Source of the DNA: Chinchilla lanigera
Lineage: Eukaryota > Chordata > Mammalia > Rodentia > Chinchillidae
DNA: 64,000 nt
Direction: 5' to 3'
NCBI RefSeq assembly: GCF_000276665.1
Contig: NW_004955477.1
Location: forward strand, 550,381 to 614,380
Position numbers and translations under genes: made by a program. The notes under the pieces were generated by a model. That model ran no database searches. It was not told the DNA's origin and saw only the letters and a list, made by a program, of their open reading frames with translations. Below are positions 10,985-27,996 of this stretch, in pieces (the stretch's first letter is position 1; each line of letters starts with the position of its first letter).

Positions 10985-11545
10985 CTCACCCATACTGGTG
11001 GCCATGGAGCTTAAATTAAGATAACAGCCTGAAACCGTGTATCACTCACCAGACTGGAAAAAATATATGTAATGATAATGCCTAGTATTTGAGATGGTAT
11101 GAGAAAAGCACTTAAAAATTGCCACTGGGGCTGGCAATGTAGCTCAGTGGTAATGTTTGCCTAGCGTGTGCAAAGACCTGGTTTGATCCCCAACACTGGA
11201 AAAAATAATCAGTGCTGTGAATGCAAACTGCTCTCACTTTTGGGAAAGTGAGGTAGCATTATCTATTTTAACTAAATATTTGTATTTCTGACATAATCTC
11301 ACTTTGAAGAATAAAAGCAGTAACATTACAAAGACACAAGCACACACACACACAGAGAGAGAGAGGTATTAGGTACAGATATAGTAACACACACATAAAC
11401 AATATTCACACTGCCTTAATAATATGTGTTTGTGTATTGCTTGTTGTCTGTAAGAGTAAAACACAATAAACAGCCTGAATGACTACAGATAAGTCTAATA
11501 AATAAAGATGCTCCCACAATATGAAATATTATGTAAATATTTTCA
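10985..11545 (+). repeat. Old L1-like fragment interrupted by an ID
   Basis: Phrases such as 'cagactggaaaaaatatatg' and 'tgctgtgaatgcaaactgct', and the later run 'aataaataaagatgctccca' with 'tatgaaatattatgtaaat', resemble the decayed C-terminal ORF2 region of old L1 elements. The order fits a sense-oriented copy. The ID at 11127-11206 is inserted into it. The assignment rests on weak similarity only. Confidence 0.4.
11127..11206 (+). repeat. ID SINE
   Basis: Sense-oriented ID: 'ggggctggcaatgtagctca', 'gtggtaatgtttgcctagcg', then 'tttgatccccaacactgg' and an A-rich tail. It is diverged from the young subfamily found elsewhere in the window. Confidence 0.85.
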
Positions 11546-12854
11546 GGTTTTTTTCTTTACCTGTTTTTGTATTGGCTCACTTGCAATGAGTCTATATAAA
11601 TCACTTTTGCAATTTAAAAAATTCGGTTAATTTAAAAAGAAAAACTCCTATTTGCCAGAGCAAAATTAAAATTCCACAAAGCAGGGATCTTGTCCATTTG
11701 GCTGACTACCCAACCTCAGAAACAAGTCACCCTTCTTTGCGTGTGGCAACTGTACAGAAAACACTTGTTGAATGAATGGATGAACCACCTCCCCCACCGT
11801 GGCGGGGATGCAGGTGAGGCACTATTCGGGAGCAAGACACAGAGGCAGTGAAGGTTCTTGATCAGCAAGTGCCGTGGACTTCTGCTGGTATTGTCTGCTC
11901 ACCCACTTCCCCTTCTTTCCTTCTTTAGTGCTGCTCCAGGGGCCCTCCCGACCCCCATCCACACAAGGTCTCGTTGGGAGAGCTAATCAGATGTCTGCTA
12001 AGCTAGGCCAGTGGGGCTCACTTGTTAAGAGTTTGGCTTGTGCAAACCACACAAAGATGGCATAGGGGAGCTGGTTCATCCCAGTGGCAGTGTATGACAA
12101 AGCTGGTGCTTGCACTGGGTCCCAGCAGTGACCTCCTGCCTGTCCCCAGAGAGAGTTCTCCAGTTCTCCCTGGGATTCTGGGGAGAACCCTCTTCCCACA
12201 GCATCTTCCCATCAGCATCTTCCAATCAATCCCAGCATCCCCCCATGTGCATTATATATTTGGCATATTATTACTCAGATTCATTTCTATTGCTTGCAAT
12301 CAATCGCCCTAGATTTGTTCAGAAACAGCTAGAGAATCCTTCTGCTAATCCCCTTTCTAGGCCCTCCATGTCACAAGTTCGCTGAGTCCAGAATGGCCCT
12401 GGCCTACACCTGGTATTTGAATCTAATTAAAAATATAGATTTTAGACCAATCTCCTCTATAGTATTTTGAAGAATGTTTGCAGAAATTTATTGAAAATTT
12501 CATTGGCTTTTACACCTTTGTCTTCCAGGTGATCATTTTTTTCCTACTGTGTAATCTCCACTATTATTCATGAAAATGTTGAATATGGTAAGTTGTCAGC
12601 TTTACAGGAAGGCAGGCAATGAAGAGGATGAGCTTTGGGTTGCAGGGGGATGGCTTAGTTTCCACACAGGACTAGGACCTGCACCATTGCATACTTCAGG
12701 CTCCATTAACTCACTCTGCTGGAAAGAGCATGACCAGGAAGTGCATGCGGGAAGCAGAGAGCAGCCCCACTGCCTCACTCTCCAGCAGCACTACATCTAG
12801 ACTCTGATTCCAGTTTTCAATCACCCATCATATTGTAGGCAATGTACTACAGAA

Positions 12855-13125
12855 TCTCCCCAAACTTTATTTTATTATATCCTTTCAACAACTCTAAAAG
12901 CAAAATGGTGCCATCACCACCACCATCAGCATCAACATCATCATCACCATCACCGCCACAGCCATCACTATCTTCGTTATAATCATCGCCATCATCCTCT
13001 ACCATAATTCCCATTTCACACGAGTACTGAGAAGCTCAGAAGGTTAAATGACTTTGCCCAAAGCTGCACAAGTAGTTAAATTACAATAACACGATTTGAA
13101 CTTGGATCCTCTGTTCCATAGCCCA
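12855..13125 (-). repeat. MIR split by an ATC-rich microsatellite
   Basis: Both halves read as antisense MIR: 'tttattatatcctttcaaca' before, and 'agaagctcagaaggttaaat' plus 'gactttgcccaaagctgcac' after. Between them (about 12908-12995) is an imperfect run of ATC/ACC trinucleotides. The microsatellite probably grew inside the old SINE. Confidence 0.7.
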
Positions 13126-13329
13126 TGGTTACCCTCCCACTCTGTTGGTGCCTGCATGATTTAGAATTGATAGCTTCCATTCCCTTGGATCTCTTGTGAT
13201 TTTCCCTTGCTGGATTTCTTGGAGTGATCAGTATGGGATTTATAATCATGCGGAGTATTCTCCTGCTTCCTTAACAAAATTGTTCACTTGAGTCCTCAAG
13301 AAAATTTCTAAGTAAAATTCTCTTCCCAG

Positions 13330-13925
13330 TGTTCCAGTAATTCCACTCATGGGTATATAACAAAAAGATATGGAAGGCAGGTATTGAAGAAATGGTAGGT
13401 ACACAAATATTCATAGTAGCACTATTCACAATAGCTGAGAAGATACATACAATCCAAATGTATCAACTGATGAATAGATAAAATGTGGTATGTCTATACA
13501 ATGTGGTATGTCTATACATCAGTATCAACTAATAAATAAAATGTGGTGTGTCTTTACAAAGTGAATTATTCTGCTTTAAAAAAAAGAAATACTGATACAT
13601 AGATGGACCTGGAAAGCTTTATGCTAAGTGGAAGAAGCCAGACACAAGAGGACACATATCATGTAACTTGGCTTATATACAGTATCCAGAATAGGCAAAA
13701 CCATAGTCAGGAAACACATTAGTGGTTTTCCAAGAGCTGGGGAGAGGAGAATGTGGCACAGTAGCTTAAGAGATGCAGACTTTCTGATAATGAAAATGTT
13801 CTGGAACTAAATAGTGGTGATGGTTACATAACATTATAAATAAACTAAACACCACTACTAACTAGTACAGTATAATATGAATAAATTGGTGAATTGTATG
13901 CTTTGTGTATCTTACCAAAAAAATT
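13330..13925 (+). repeat. Old L1 3' end
   Basis: Sense L1 ORF2/3' region: 'attccactcatgggtatata', 'tagcactattcacaatagct', 'gatggacctggaaagcttta' and 'gtggttttccaagagctggg' occur in the order typical of old mammalian L1s. A short local duplication of 'atgtggtatgtctataca' is seen at about 13480-13517. The copy is non-coding and ancient. Confidence 0.85.
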
Positions 13926-14232
13926 CCCTACCCAAGATCTCTACAGTGTAGAATCTCTGAATGACACAAGATGTCTTTAAGGAGCAATACTTGAGAAATA
14001 GTACAGTTTGTGGACTCTTAGAGCTACCTGCAAATTTTCTCCTTGAACTTTTCCCTCTGGTAATTTCTGTCCTAGATTCTAATTTCTAAATTACTTGGTA
14101 GCTTGAGATCCCTGGTGTATGGAACATGGCATCCTTTTCTGAAGAAGATGCTCATGAGAAACATTAGCCATATTTAAAAATTAACCAGCAATTTAAAGTT
14201 TGCCTTGATTTTCTTTCTGCTGTACAATTTGA

Positions 14233-14439
<207 letters not shown>

Positions 14440-15206
14440 TAGGGAGACTCCAAAGCCTATGGCAGAGAATGGCCCATTGAGGTAAACTGTATTCCTGCAG
14501 GGGAGGGTGTCTGATCATTGGGCCTCTTCAACTGAGTGGAGGGGCTGTCCCTAGCAAGTCCACCAGGAACCCTCCCTCTGGGACCATCCTTAGGCGTAGG
14601 TGAGGTCAAAAAGAGAATACTTCTCCTGAGAATGTCTGTGGGCGGTGACCAAAGAGCAGAGAAAATCTAACAATTTTTTTCCGAGTTTTTCTTTTGCATT
14701 AGGGAGTTGAGACCCTCATGGATTTCTAAATTTATCATTCAGAGACCACATGATTTCTTAACAAAAATTAGTGGCTAAGTCTTTGGATACCTCTCACAAA
14801 TGCCCATTTCTGCCCAATCAAAAGATCCTCCTCAATCTCATGGTATCCCTTACAGCAAGCTAGAGCATCACTTTTCCATATTATTTCTTTCTTACCTGTC
14901 CTGAGGGACACAGAGCTGGATCCTCTTGCAGAAGGAATTCATCTCCCTGCCACTTGAGGCCTGTCTTGATGTCACTGCCCTCTGGGCTGGCAGTACCAGT
15001 GTCATGAGCTCATGGTCAAGTCTACCTGGGTAAGGGCTGCACACCTGGGACAGTGTTTGGCATGGAAAAGCTGCTTGCTCCATGTTTGCTGAGTGAGGGG
15101 CCAACTCTTTCCCGCCAGACCTGCTGGCCTGCCATGCCCCATTGTCCAGTTCCTTGGGATCAGGCCAGGTGAGGAAGCTGGAATCGGAACTGGGCCTCAA
15201 GAGTAG

Positions 15207-15769
15207 ATATTGGGTTAATAATATCCCTTAGTTATTGCAGGCTGATCAGGTCTGCAATCTCCTAAATGACTGTACAGCAAAGGCTAAATAAAAGAGGCAA
15301 ATAGCATGATTTCAGGGCTCCAGGAGGATCACAGCCCTCTCACAGAATTCAAGATTCTCTCAGGGCTAAGAGCACAACACTTTCTGGGTGGCCCATATTT
15401 ATTTAGTTATCAAAAGAAGGGAGAGGAGTACTCAAGAAAGGCAGAATCACTCAAGCAGTTCTCCAAATAAGGTATTAAATTAATCCACCTAGGAGTGAGT
15501 TGCCTGAGCCTATAGTCTTTACCTAGTTGAGACTGGATCCAGGTGTCCTTGGCTGTGATCTTGTTTTATCCTTTGAGGCTTTCTGGCTTCATCTGCCATT
15601 ACAGGTCTTAGTAGGGATTAGTGACTCACAGGGGTTCACTTACTATGAGTCCACTGCCCATCCCCAGACAAGGAACCTAGGCCTTGGACAGACTCACAAG
15701 TAAACACGGAAAGTTAATTGGTTAATTTAAGTCCTGCTCAGGGCTGCTTCATAGTGGTCTCCATCAAGT
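15207..15769. repeat. Unnamed ~565-bp repeat, copy A
   Basis: It begins at 'tattgggttaataatatccc' and ends near 'gtggtctccatcaag'. It matches copy B at 16317-16893 along its entire length by eye, with scattered substitutions and a few small gaps. I cannot match it to a named family. Candidates are a rodent-lineage LTR (note AATAAA in 'ggctaaataaaagag') or another medium-length repeat. Confidence 0.75.
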
Positions 15770-15859
15770 AGAGGCAAAGTGATCCAGAAAACTGAGGTGA
15801 GGAGCTGAGGACAGTGGTAGTTGCTGTTGGACATCAGGACCATTAAAAGCTGTCTACCA

Positions 15860-16070
15860 GCCAGGGTTGGAATCCCTGGCTTTCCACTTGCTAGTTCTGT
15901 GACCTTTGTACAGTAGCTAAACTCCTTTGAATCTGTTTTCTCACTTGTGACATGATTTTAATAGCACCTCCCTTGAAGAGGTATCTTGTGTATTAAATTA
16001 GATAGTACCCTGAAAATGCTCAGCATTGTTTCTCACAAATGGTAAATGTTCAATAAACATAGCAGTCATC
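15860..16070 (+). repeat. MIR SINE
   Basis: A nearly complete sense MIR: 'ttggaatccctggctttcca', 'cttgctagttctgtgacctt', 'aatctgttttctcacttgtg' and the end 'aaatgttcaataaacatag'. It lies between the two unnamed direct repeats, so those copies are not the ends of one young compact insertion lacking older DNA. Confidence 0.85.
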
Positions 16071-16316
16071 TTTGTAGCCTGAGCAGCAGTTTTAGTCATT
16101 GATCCGATGGTTTCACTTCAGGAAATATCAACCTAGTCCTCTGCCAGCCAAAAGCCCCACATTTCCCTGTGTCTTTTAGTACATTCCACTAATCAAAATA
16201 CTTGCCTCTAGTGCAACACCTGCAAGGAAATGGTCTGAACATTGTCTTCCTAGAAGGTTTGCAAACCTGCCTCTCTTATTTATGATGCTGGGGAGTGGGG
16301 CAGCCAATACCAGCAG

Positions 16317-16893
16317 GTATCGGGTTAATAATATCCCTTAGTTACTATGGGCTGATCAGGTCCACAATCTCCCAAGCAAGTGAACAAGCATACAGCAAAG
16401 GCTAAATAAAAAGAGGTGAATGGAATGATTTCAGGGCTCCAGAAGGATCAAAACCCTCTCACAGAATTCAAGATTTTCTCAGGGCTAAGAGCATGACCTT
16501 CTCTGGGTGGCCTGTATTTATTTGGTTATCAAAAGAAGGGAGGGGAGTACTCAAGAAAGGTGGAACTACTCTAGGACTTCTCCAAGTAAGGTACTAAATT
16601 AATCCTTAACAAAGAGTAAGTTAATCCACCCAGCAGTGAGCTGCCTGAGGCTATAGTCTTTATCTAGTTGAGATCAGATCTAGGTGTCCTTGGCTGTGAT
16701 CTTGTCTTACCCTTTGAGGCTTTCTGGCTTCACCCACCATTACAGGTTTTAGTAGGGATTAGTGACTCACAGAAGTTCACTTATGTCACCCACTTCCAGA
16801 CAAGTGGCCTAGGTTTTGAACAGACTCACATGAAAAGCCCATTGATTAATTTAAATCCTGCTCAGGGCTGCTTTCTAGCGGTCTCCTTCAAGC
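16317..16893. repeat. Unnamed ~575-bp repeat, copy B
   Basis: Same orientation as copy A and offset by about 1110 bases. Both share long identical stretches such as 'gggttaataatatcccttag' and 'agggattagtgactcacag'. Copy B carries about 22 extra bases near 16603-16625 ('aatccttaacaaagagtaag') that partly duplicate the adjacent 'ttaatcca'. No target duplication is recognised at either end. Confidence 0.75.
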
Positions 16894-17625
16894 AGGCCCT
16901 AGTCCTGCTGCTTACTCAGAATCTTGTATAGCTGAGGTAGGCTCAGTACTACTAAGCAGTTCAGCTCTAGCCCCTAAGCCCTCTCTTTCGCTTCCTACCC
17001 AACAGTGGGTTATCCTTGGCATATGCTGTTCATGGTGGCAGAGGCACGAGGGCAAGCCCAGGGGCACAAGGGCTCTGCAAACCTCCTGCCACATCACATC
17101 ATGCCACCAACATGCCATTAGCCAAGGCAAGTCACACAGCCAATCCCATGGTATATGGATGGAAAATATTCTCCAGCTCTTTGTTAGAGGACCTTTGTCA
17201 CCCTAAGATAAAAGGAGTGGACACAAGGGCAGGGAGAGAACTGGGGCCAATTGTTCAGTGTACCATAATGAGGAGGAACAGGTTTTTAATAAAGACTGTA
17301 GGTCTTTGTCTTCACTATAAGAATTTATTCCATATGATTGTGGGAAACTCCCAGGAGAATACAATGAAGATTTCATCTTTTTTGTGTTTATTTTTTACCG
17401 TAACAGATAAATTATTTAATTCAGGCAATACAGTAGAGAACTATCACTGGTAATACTTTGTGCCTTCAGACATCTGGCAACTGTCAGATGTCAGCTTCAG
17501 GTCTAATGACCGTCTGTAGTTGTACCATGCAACTTGCACAAGTTCCCCCAAAGCACCCATAGCTCTTTGCCTGCTCCAGTCAGCAAACCTTGTTCCTATC
17601 ACTGATGCTATAATTATTGCTTCTC

Positions 17626-17640
17626 CCACTTGGGGGCGCT
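17626..17640 (+). promoter_or_regulatory. Weak CTCF-like motif
   Basis: CCACTTGGGGGCGCT matches the CTCF core except for T in place of the usual A after the CCACY segment. It is less convincing than the sites at 7276 and 41533. Confidence 0.3.
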
Positions 17641-17909
17641 GTCTGCTTTGGCAGGAATTCGACCAATCTATGGTTTACTAGTTAGAGAAGGCTCACTCAT
17701 AGTGGAAAAGTCTGTTATCACAGCTTATGCAGATCAATACTCTGGTTATTGCCCACCTGGCCACAACCTCTCACATCTGTGGGTCTCCGTGCCACAGCGA
17801 GCTCTTAGGCCAGTCACTCAGACACACAGCACAGACATGTGCAGGTGGTGACCCTCCCAGTCCTGCTCTCTTTCAATGAGGAGAAGCTGACTTCTTTTCA
17901 ATCTTATCT

Positions 17910-18030
17910 TTTGCTGCCTTAGTTTCTTTAGCTACGCATTGGGCATGCTGTTTTATGGGGCCGCCATGAGAATTACATGACATAATTGTAGAAGGAGCTC
18001 AGGACAATGTCTGGCTCAAATAAACGTGTC
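17910..18030 (+). repeat. MIR-like fragment
   Basis: Contains 'tgccttagtttctttagcta', 'gccatgagaattacatgaca' and 'caatgtctggctcaaataaa', in the order of the 3' half of MIR. Strongly diverged. Confidence 0.55.
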
Positions 18031-19888
18031 AAACAGACTCTCTGGGGTTGTCTGACATATATGAATGCACGCTGTCACCTGATCACAAAGATCTGGCATA
18101 AGAGGCACACTATTCAGGCAGTGGTCAAAGGAAGGACCACTCCCACTAATGCTCGGGGTGAGGTGTGGGGAGAGAGCTCAGAGCCCTTCCTGCTCTCCAG
18201 CTAGTAACCCTGCCTGACGTTTTCCTCTCATCCTGCCTGCAATGTCAAGTCCATTCTGAAGGTGGGACGTGATCATGCAGAGAGGTGACAATGTCAGGAA
18301 GGGATCCCTAGGTTTTTACCAGACAGAAGTTCCGGGAGAGCTGGACGGAGGATCAGACCCACTGAGCAAACAGGAGAGCAAACGTCAGTCCAGTGCACAG
18401 TCAGTGCAGGGGATCCCAGACATTCACCCTTCTCCTCCACTCAGTCATCTCTCCTTTACGGAGGAAAGCCTGAGATCAGAAGGCTGGCCCTAGGTCACAT
18501 GACAGAAAACGAAGAAGTGGGGTCCATCCCCAGGTGTGTGTGATTCTTCCATTAACCAGATTAGAGTTTTGCGTGTTCCAAGAATCAAGCTGGTAGGAGG
18601 CCCTATGTGCATGAGAAACTTATAGAATTCCCCCTTTCCTGTCTCCCTTTCTCCATCGTGGGCCATGACTTGGGAGAAGAATCTCCCAGCTGAAGAGCAC
18701 ATTCTCAATACCCCCACCTGCCACACCATCACAGCCATTTAGTCCCCCAAAGAATGGAGAGATATCATTTATCCCATTCATTTTCCCAGTGCCCCGAGAC
18801 ACTTCCCAGCCCTCAGTCCGCAGAGCCTGCATGATAAACAGCAAATCTTGATGAGCAGCCATCACATGCAGGAGGCAATGTGGCCACTTCCGTTGTTTGG
18901 CATCCTGGGCCCAGCTGGTGACAGATGTTTGTGAGGTGGTTGAGCTCATGCACATTGCCCCACATTTTCCAAAGCTCATTGCCCCATTGAGATCATGGTC
19001 TGAACTCTTGACCCTGCCTAGCTCTTCCAGACGTGTCACCCAAGCCACCAGAGGAGGTGAGGAGGACCAGAGGGTTGCTGGGCTCAATGTTAAGTAAATA
19101 GTTGACTCCCGGCACCTTCCTGAGGCTGAATCATTTGCAGCCAACTCTGACCCTGAAAAGGGCAGCACGTAGCCAATATTATTCCAGACACAGGCTTCCA
19201 CCCCCGCCACCTCCACACACCTGGCCAGTGAGTGCTGGGATCATTGAGCAACAGCATGCCCAAGTGAACACTGAATTGCACAGACCAGAGTGGTCATCAA
19301 GTGTCCCTTGGCTGGTTGGCTTTCCCGGGATGACCATCTTCAAAATGGTAATATATGACTCCAATTTGGTTTCACTTCCTTGTTCAACATGCTGAGTGCA
19401 TACTGTCTGTGGAAACACGTGTATATTGTCATTCATTCTTTCAGTGAACCTTTACTGAGCACCTACATGATGGCTTGTGCTAGGGCCACAGCAGTAAACA
19501 ATGCCCTGTCCGTCATGAGGAGAACATGTGGATAAACGGAAGTTTCGGCAGGGATAATAGAGGGGCAGTCTTCCCAGAAAAAGCAAATTGAAACTCATCC
19601 TAAAGAGGGAGTAGGAGCTGGCCAAGGGAAAGGACAGTGGAAGGGCAGCAGAGCTCTTTGGCACAGGGAGCCGGATGAGGCTATAGAAAAGTGCTGGAAC
19701 TGGGAGCTGGAAGATTGAGCTACAGAGTTGGGCAGGGCTTGTTAGATGTGCCAAGACCTTTGGGTTTCCCCGAGAAACACTGGAGAGATCAAGGAGAATT
19801 CTCTGCAGGAGAGAAGCAAGACCAGCTCTGCATTCTGTGTAAGGGGAAGTGCTTCCAAGTGGAAAAGGGCTGGGGGCCAGAGACCAGT

Positions 19889-20267
19889 TGTCTTGGTTAC
19901 TTTTCCCTCATTGCTAAGACAAAAATCCAACATCCAAAGTTAAAGGATGGAAGGTTTATTTAGCTCACAGTTTATAGAGGTTTCAGTCCATAATCAGCTG
20001 GCTCCATGGCAGAGTGGCATGGCACAGGGGCAGCAGCTCATGGCAGCAGCAGACAGCAAAAGCAACAAGAGCAAAAAGGAGAAGCAAGCCTCTTTCCCTC
20101 CCTTATATTGTATGCAGGCTACCTGCCCTAGAGCAGGTGTAGCACTCACACCCCCAATCCCAGCACTAGACAAGAACCAATCCCAAACTAGATTCTGCCA
20201 CCTCTGAAAAGTCTGCCTCCCATGACTGCATGAGGCTTTGGGGGATATCCAGACAGAAATCATAACA
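19889..20267 (-). repeat. MaLR-type solo LTR
   Basis: On the + strand it starts TGTCTTGGTTAC and ends ...CATAACA, giving the inverted TG...CA ends of an LTR. The phrases 'aaggtttatttagctcacag' and 'gaggtttcagtccataatca' are characteristic of antisense mammalian MaLR LTRs. No internal sequence is attached. Similar copies lie near 40289 and 53118. Confidence 0.7.
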
Positions 20268-20923
20268 TCAGTGATGACCAAGGAGAGAGGATGGTGATTT
20301 GGACAAAGATCATAGGAATAAAGGCAAAGACATGTGGACGAATTCATGCACAAATTTGAGACTATTTCATCAGATGGCAGAATGTGATGAGACGTGACAA
20401 TGTTCAGTAGGCTGGGTTGGGCACCTTGGGGCTGGTGGAGTCATTTCCTGAAAGAAGGACCTGGGTACAAGAACGGGGTAACGTTCAGGCAGTGGTTTTC
20501 AGGAACATTGAGACCAGGGACTACATGACTCCTAAATGAAATTGCTGGTGAGTTAACATCTCAGAAATGGGCAGAACATTCTATTCTTTTTCCCAGGAGA
20601 TATTTATTGAGTGCCTACTCTACGCCATTGCTTTTGATGCTCCCACAAGGAAGTGTCCTTCATGCAGCATGAGGGTGTCTCAGATACCTCCCTGATAAGG
20701 CCTACCCACAAACTGGACACAGGAATCAGTGTCTGGGGCCAGCCATGAGACAGCCTGCACTTGGTCAAACCCACACATAACCGGAGAGAACTCTCCGAGG
20801 GTGAGATCTGAGAAGTTTCTTAATAGACAGCTGTAGGGAAGCACACACTGCAATGCTGTGTCTCAAGTGAGGGGAAAATGTTGATATTAACTCCTGGGTT
20901 TTCTTGTTTGTATTTTTCTTGAG

Positions 20924-20997
20924 GTTAAGCATTTCAAAAATTCAGAAACTTTTCTCTGAGAATTTCAACAACCAGGCCATCCAAAGTTTGGAACCAG
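20924..20997 (+). CDS. BTBD16: BTBD16 exon
   Basis: This 74-bp exon enters in phase 2 and encodes RLSISKIQKLFSENFNNQAI and QSLEP. It matches the short linker between the conserved N-terminal segment and the BTB region of BTBD16. The acceptor is TTTTTCTTGAG at 20913-20923 and the donor is CAG|GTGAGT after 20997. It is too short to show as a stand-alone open frame and was found by frame continuity with its neighbours. Confidence 0.9.
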
Positions 20998-21419
20998 GTG
21001 AGTTTTTGTGACTCGTGGATTAAACCAGAATATTGCTTACCTCAGGGGACCCTTGTAGTCTTTATAGAAGCAAACCAACCGATCGGCCACGTCACTAGTC
21101 TGTAATTTTTTCACTGCATAGTGGCTAACATATAGTAGGTGTCCTGTAAATATTTGTCAAACATGTGACTAATGAAACCAAGCTCAGTGGATGTTTTTAT
21201 ATGATAATGGCCACCGTAAAGACAAACGCACTCATACTGGAAAACTAAATGGGGCATCACCCAGCACAAGAGCTGTTCTTTGTCCCTTTGAGCCTTAACC
21301 AGTCATGATCTGGGCATCCTTGTCTGCACTTGTCCTAGAGAACATTTCTGAGGTAGAACCAAGAATCAGAATTGGATCACCCAGCTGGAAAAAGTTCATT
21401 GAGCCTCATGAGGAGCCAG

Positions 21420-21675
21420 GATAGGTTCAGTTCCTTTCCTTCCTTCCTTCCTTCCTTCCTTCCTTCCTTCCTTCCTTCCTTCCTTCCTTCCTTCTTTCCT
21501 TACTTTCTGCCTGCCTGTCTTTTTTACCTTCTCTCCTTCTTTCTTTTCTGTCTTTCAGCTATTTCCCCCTTTTCTCTCTCTTTCTTTGCTCTTTCAGTTC
21601 TTTTTTCATTTTCCCTTCTTTTTCTCCTCCTTCTCCTCCTCCTCTTTCCCCTCTTCCTTCTTCTTCTTCTTCTTT
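21420..21675. repeat. CCTT/CT polypyrimidine tract
   Basis: About 16 perfect TTCC/CTTC tetramers (21432-21495) are followed by a long degenerate pyrimidine run containing TCC and TTC triplets. Such mirror-rich tracts can form triplex DNA and are unstable in length. Confidence 0.93.
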
Positions 21676-21676
21676 T

Positions 21677-21754
21677 GACGATGGTGCTGGGCACTGAACC
21701 CAGAGCCTCATACATGTTAGGCACATGCTCTGCCACTGAGCTACACCTCCAGTC
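21677..21754 (-). repeat. ID SINE
   Basis: Antisense ID: 'gatggtgctgggcactgaac', 'ccagagcctcatacatgtta' and 'gccactgagctacacctcca'. The adjoining polypyrimidine tract may be its expanded A-tail (T-rich on this strand). Confidence 0.8.
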
Positions 21755-22648
21755 AAATTTCAGTTTCTTAAAGGAACTTTTTGGAGGATAAACCCACCCA
21801 TGGTGGGTGCCTGAGATGAGAACTAGCTCTTTCCCAACAAGAGACTAATATATTTCTTCTCACTCGTCAGCTTTGATTGAGCCAGAGTAGTCTAAGGTCA
21901 TCTGGCTGGAAAAGGGGTTTGGGGATTGATTAGTGATATCTACCACGTGTTGGCCATACTGAAAGTGGAAATTGGTGTCCAGTGAGTGACTGTGCTTGAT
22001 CCACAGTTGTGCTTCTGTTTAAAATCACCCTACTCACTTTTCTAACCCAGTAAAACCAGAGCACTTGGGTGACTTTTGAGATATGAACCCAGGTTCTACA
22101 CCCTGGCACCGGGCAATATCATACAGTTGGTGAATAACAAGAATAGTAACAGGAAGAAGAAACAGACACCCAAGGTCACACAGTCAAACTAATGGCAAGC
22201 AATAACTAGATGGGGCCAGTGGTCCTCTGGATCCTATCAGGCATTGACATTTAGGGTTCAGGGAGATCATCCTTCATGGCACTCCCTCCCTCCAGCTCTG
22301 TACTAACAGAGGAGTTGAGCCATGCTCACACCTCTCGTGTCTCTCCTGGCCTGGCATCCATGGATCTTCCATCTGCTGTCCTTTCAAAGTCTATTCTTTT
22401 GTTGATCATCTATGCTATCCTCAGGCTAGACTCCCCCAGCATAAAGCTGTCTACAATTTGCAAAGGGCCTTTTCCACATTACCATCTTATTGCATACTTT
22501 CTAGTGAAATAATGGGCTTTCTGGAGGCCCCCATTCCCAGGAGGAAAGTGAGGCTCAGGAGATCCCTTCCCTCTCTGGTGGCCCTTTTACTGGGTTGCAC
22601 ATTGTTATTGCCTTTTAGAGGGATAATAGTTAGGTACTAATAGCCCCA

Positions 22649-22850
22649 AAGTCCTCAACAGGAGCCAGGAGTGGTTCTGCTCCCCACCTGGCAATGTCTT
22701 GAGACATTCTTGGTTGTCACAGCTGGGGAAGGGAGTGCCACTGCCATCCAACCGATAGAGGTGAAGAATGTTGCAAAGCATCCATAATGCACAGGACGGC
22801 CCCCATCACAGAGAATTATCTGGCCCAAAATATCAACAGCACCAAATTTA
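22649..22850 (+). mobile_element. MER5A-like hAT-Charlie DNA transposon remnant
   Basis: The order 'cctggcaatgtcttgagaca', 'ttcttggttgtcacagctgg', 'tgcacaggacggcccccatc' and 'agagaattatctggcccaaa' follows the well-known MER5A non-autonomous element. It has no coding capacity and is ancient, shared across placental mammals as a family. Confidence 0.85.
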
Positions 22851-23079
22851 AAAATACCATAATAGAGGAAGGCAAAAAGAAGTGCCCATGAGTGTCCCCA
22901 AAATGTTCCTGGAAAGCCTTTTCCAGGTCCCCAAGTTGGAGGACAGCTGGTGTGCTGCCAAAGTCTTCCGACTTTGTGAACAACTATTAGGGACACTTTC
23001 CACTTCCTCAGTAACACTGCTCACAGGGCCCCCTCAATCCCGGTGAGCACCTTGAGGTCCACACTCCACTGACACCTAG

Positions 23080-27996
<4,917 letters not shown>

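Noticed and set aside
12908..12995. Array-like repeats that could suggest CRISPR or a satellite
   Set aside because: It is a simple ATC/ACC microsatellite without spacers, in a mammalian genome.
18620..19216. Longest open frame of the window (198 codons, minus strand)
   Set aside because: It has no recognisable domain, no start context and mixed composition, and it lies in an intron on the opposite strand of BTBD16. In 64 kb of GC-balanced DNA such a length can occur by chance. BLASTP against mammalian proteins would settle it.
21372..21791. Leu/Phe/Ser-rich membrane-like protein and its Arg/Lys-rich antisense partner
   Set aside because: Both are products of the CCTT/CT polypyrimidine tract and the neighbouring ID.
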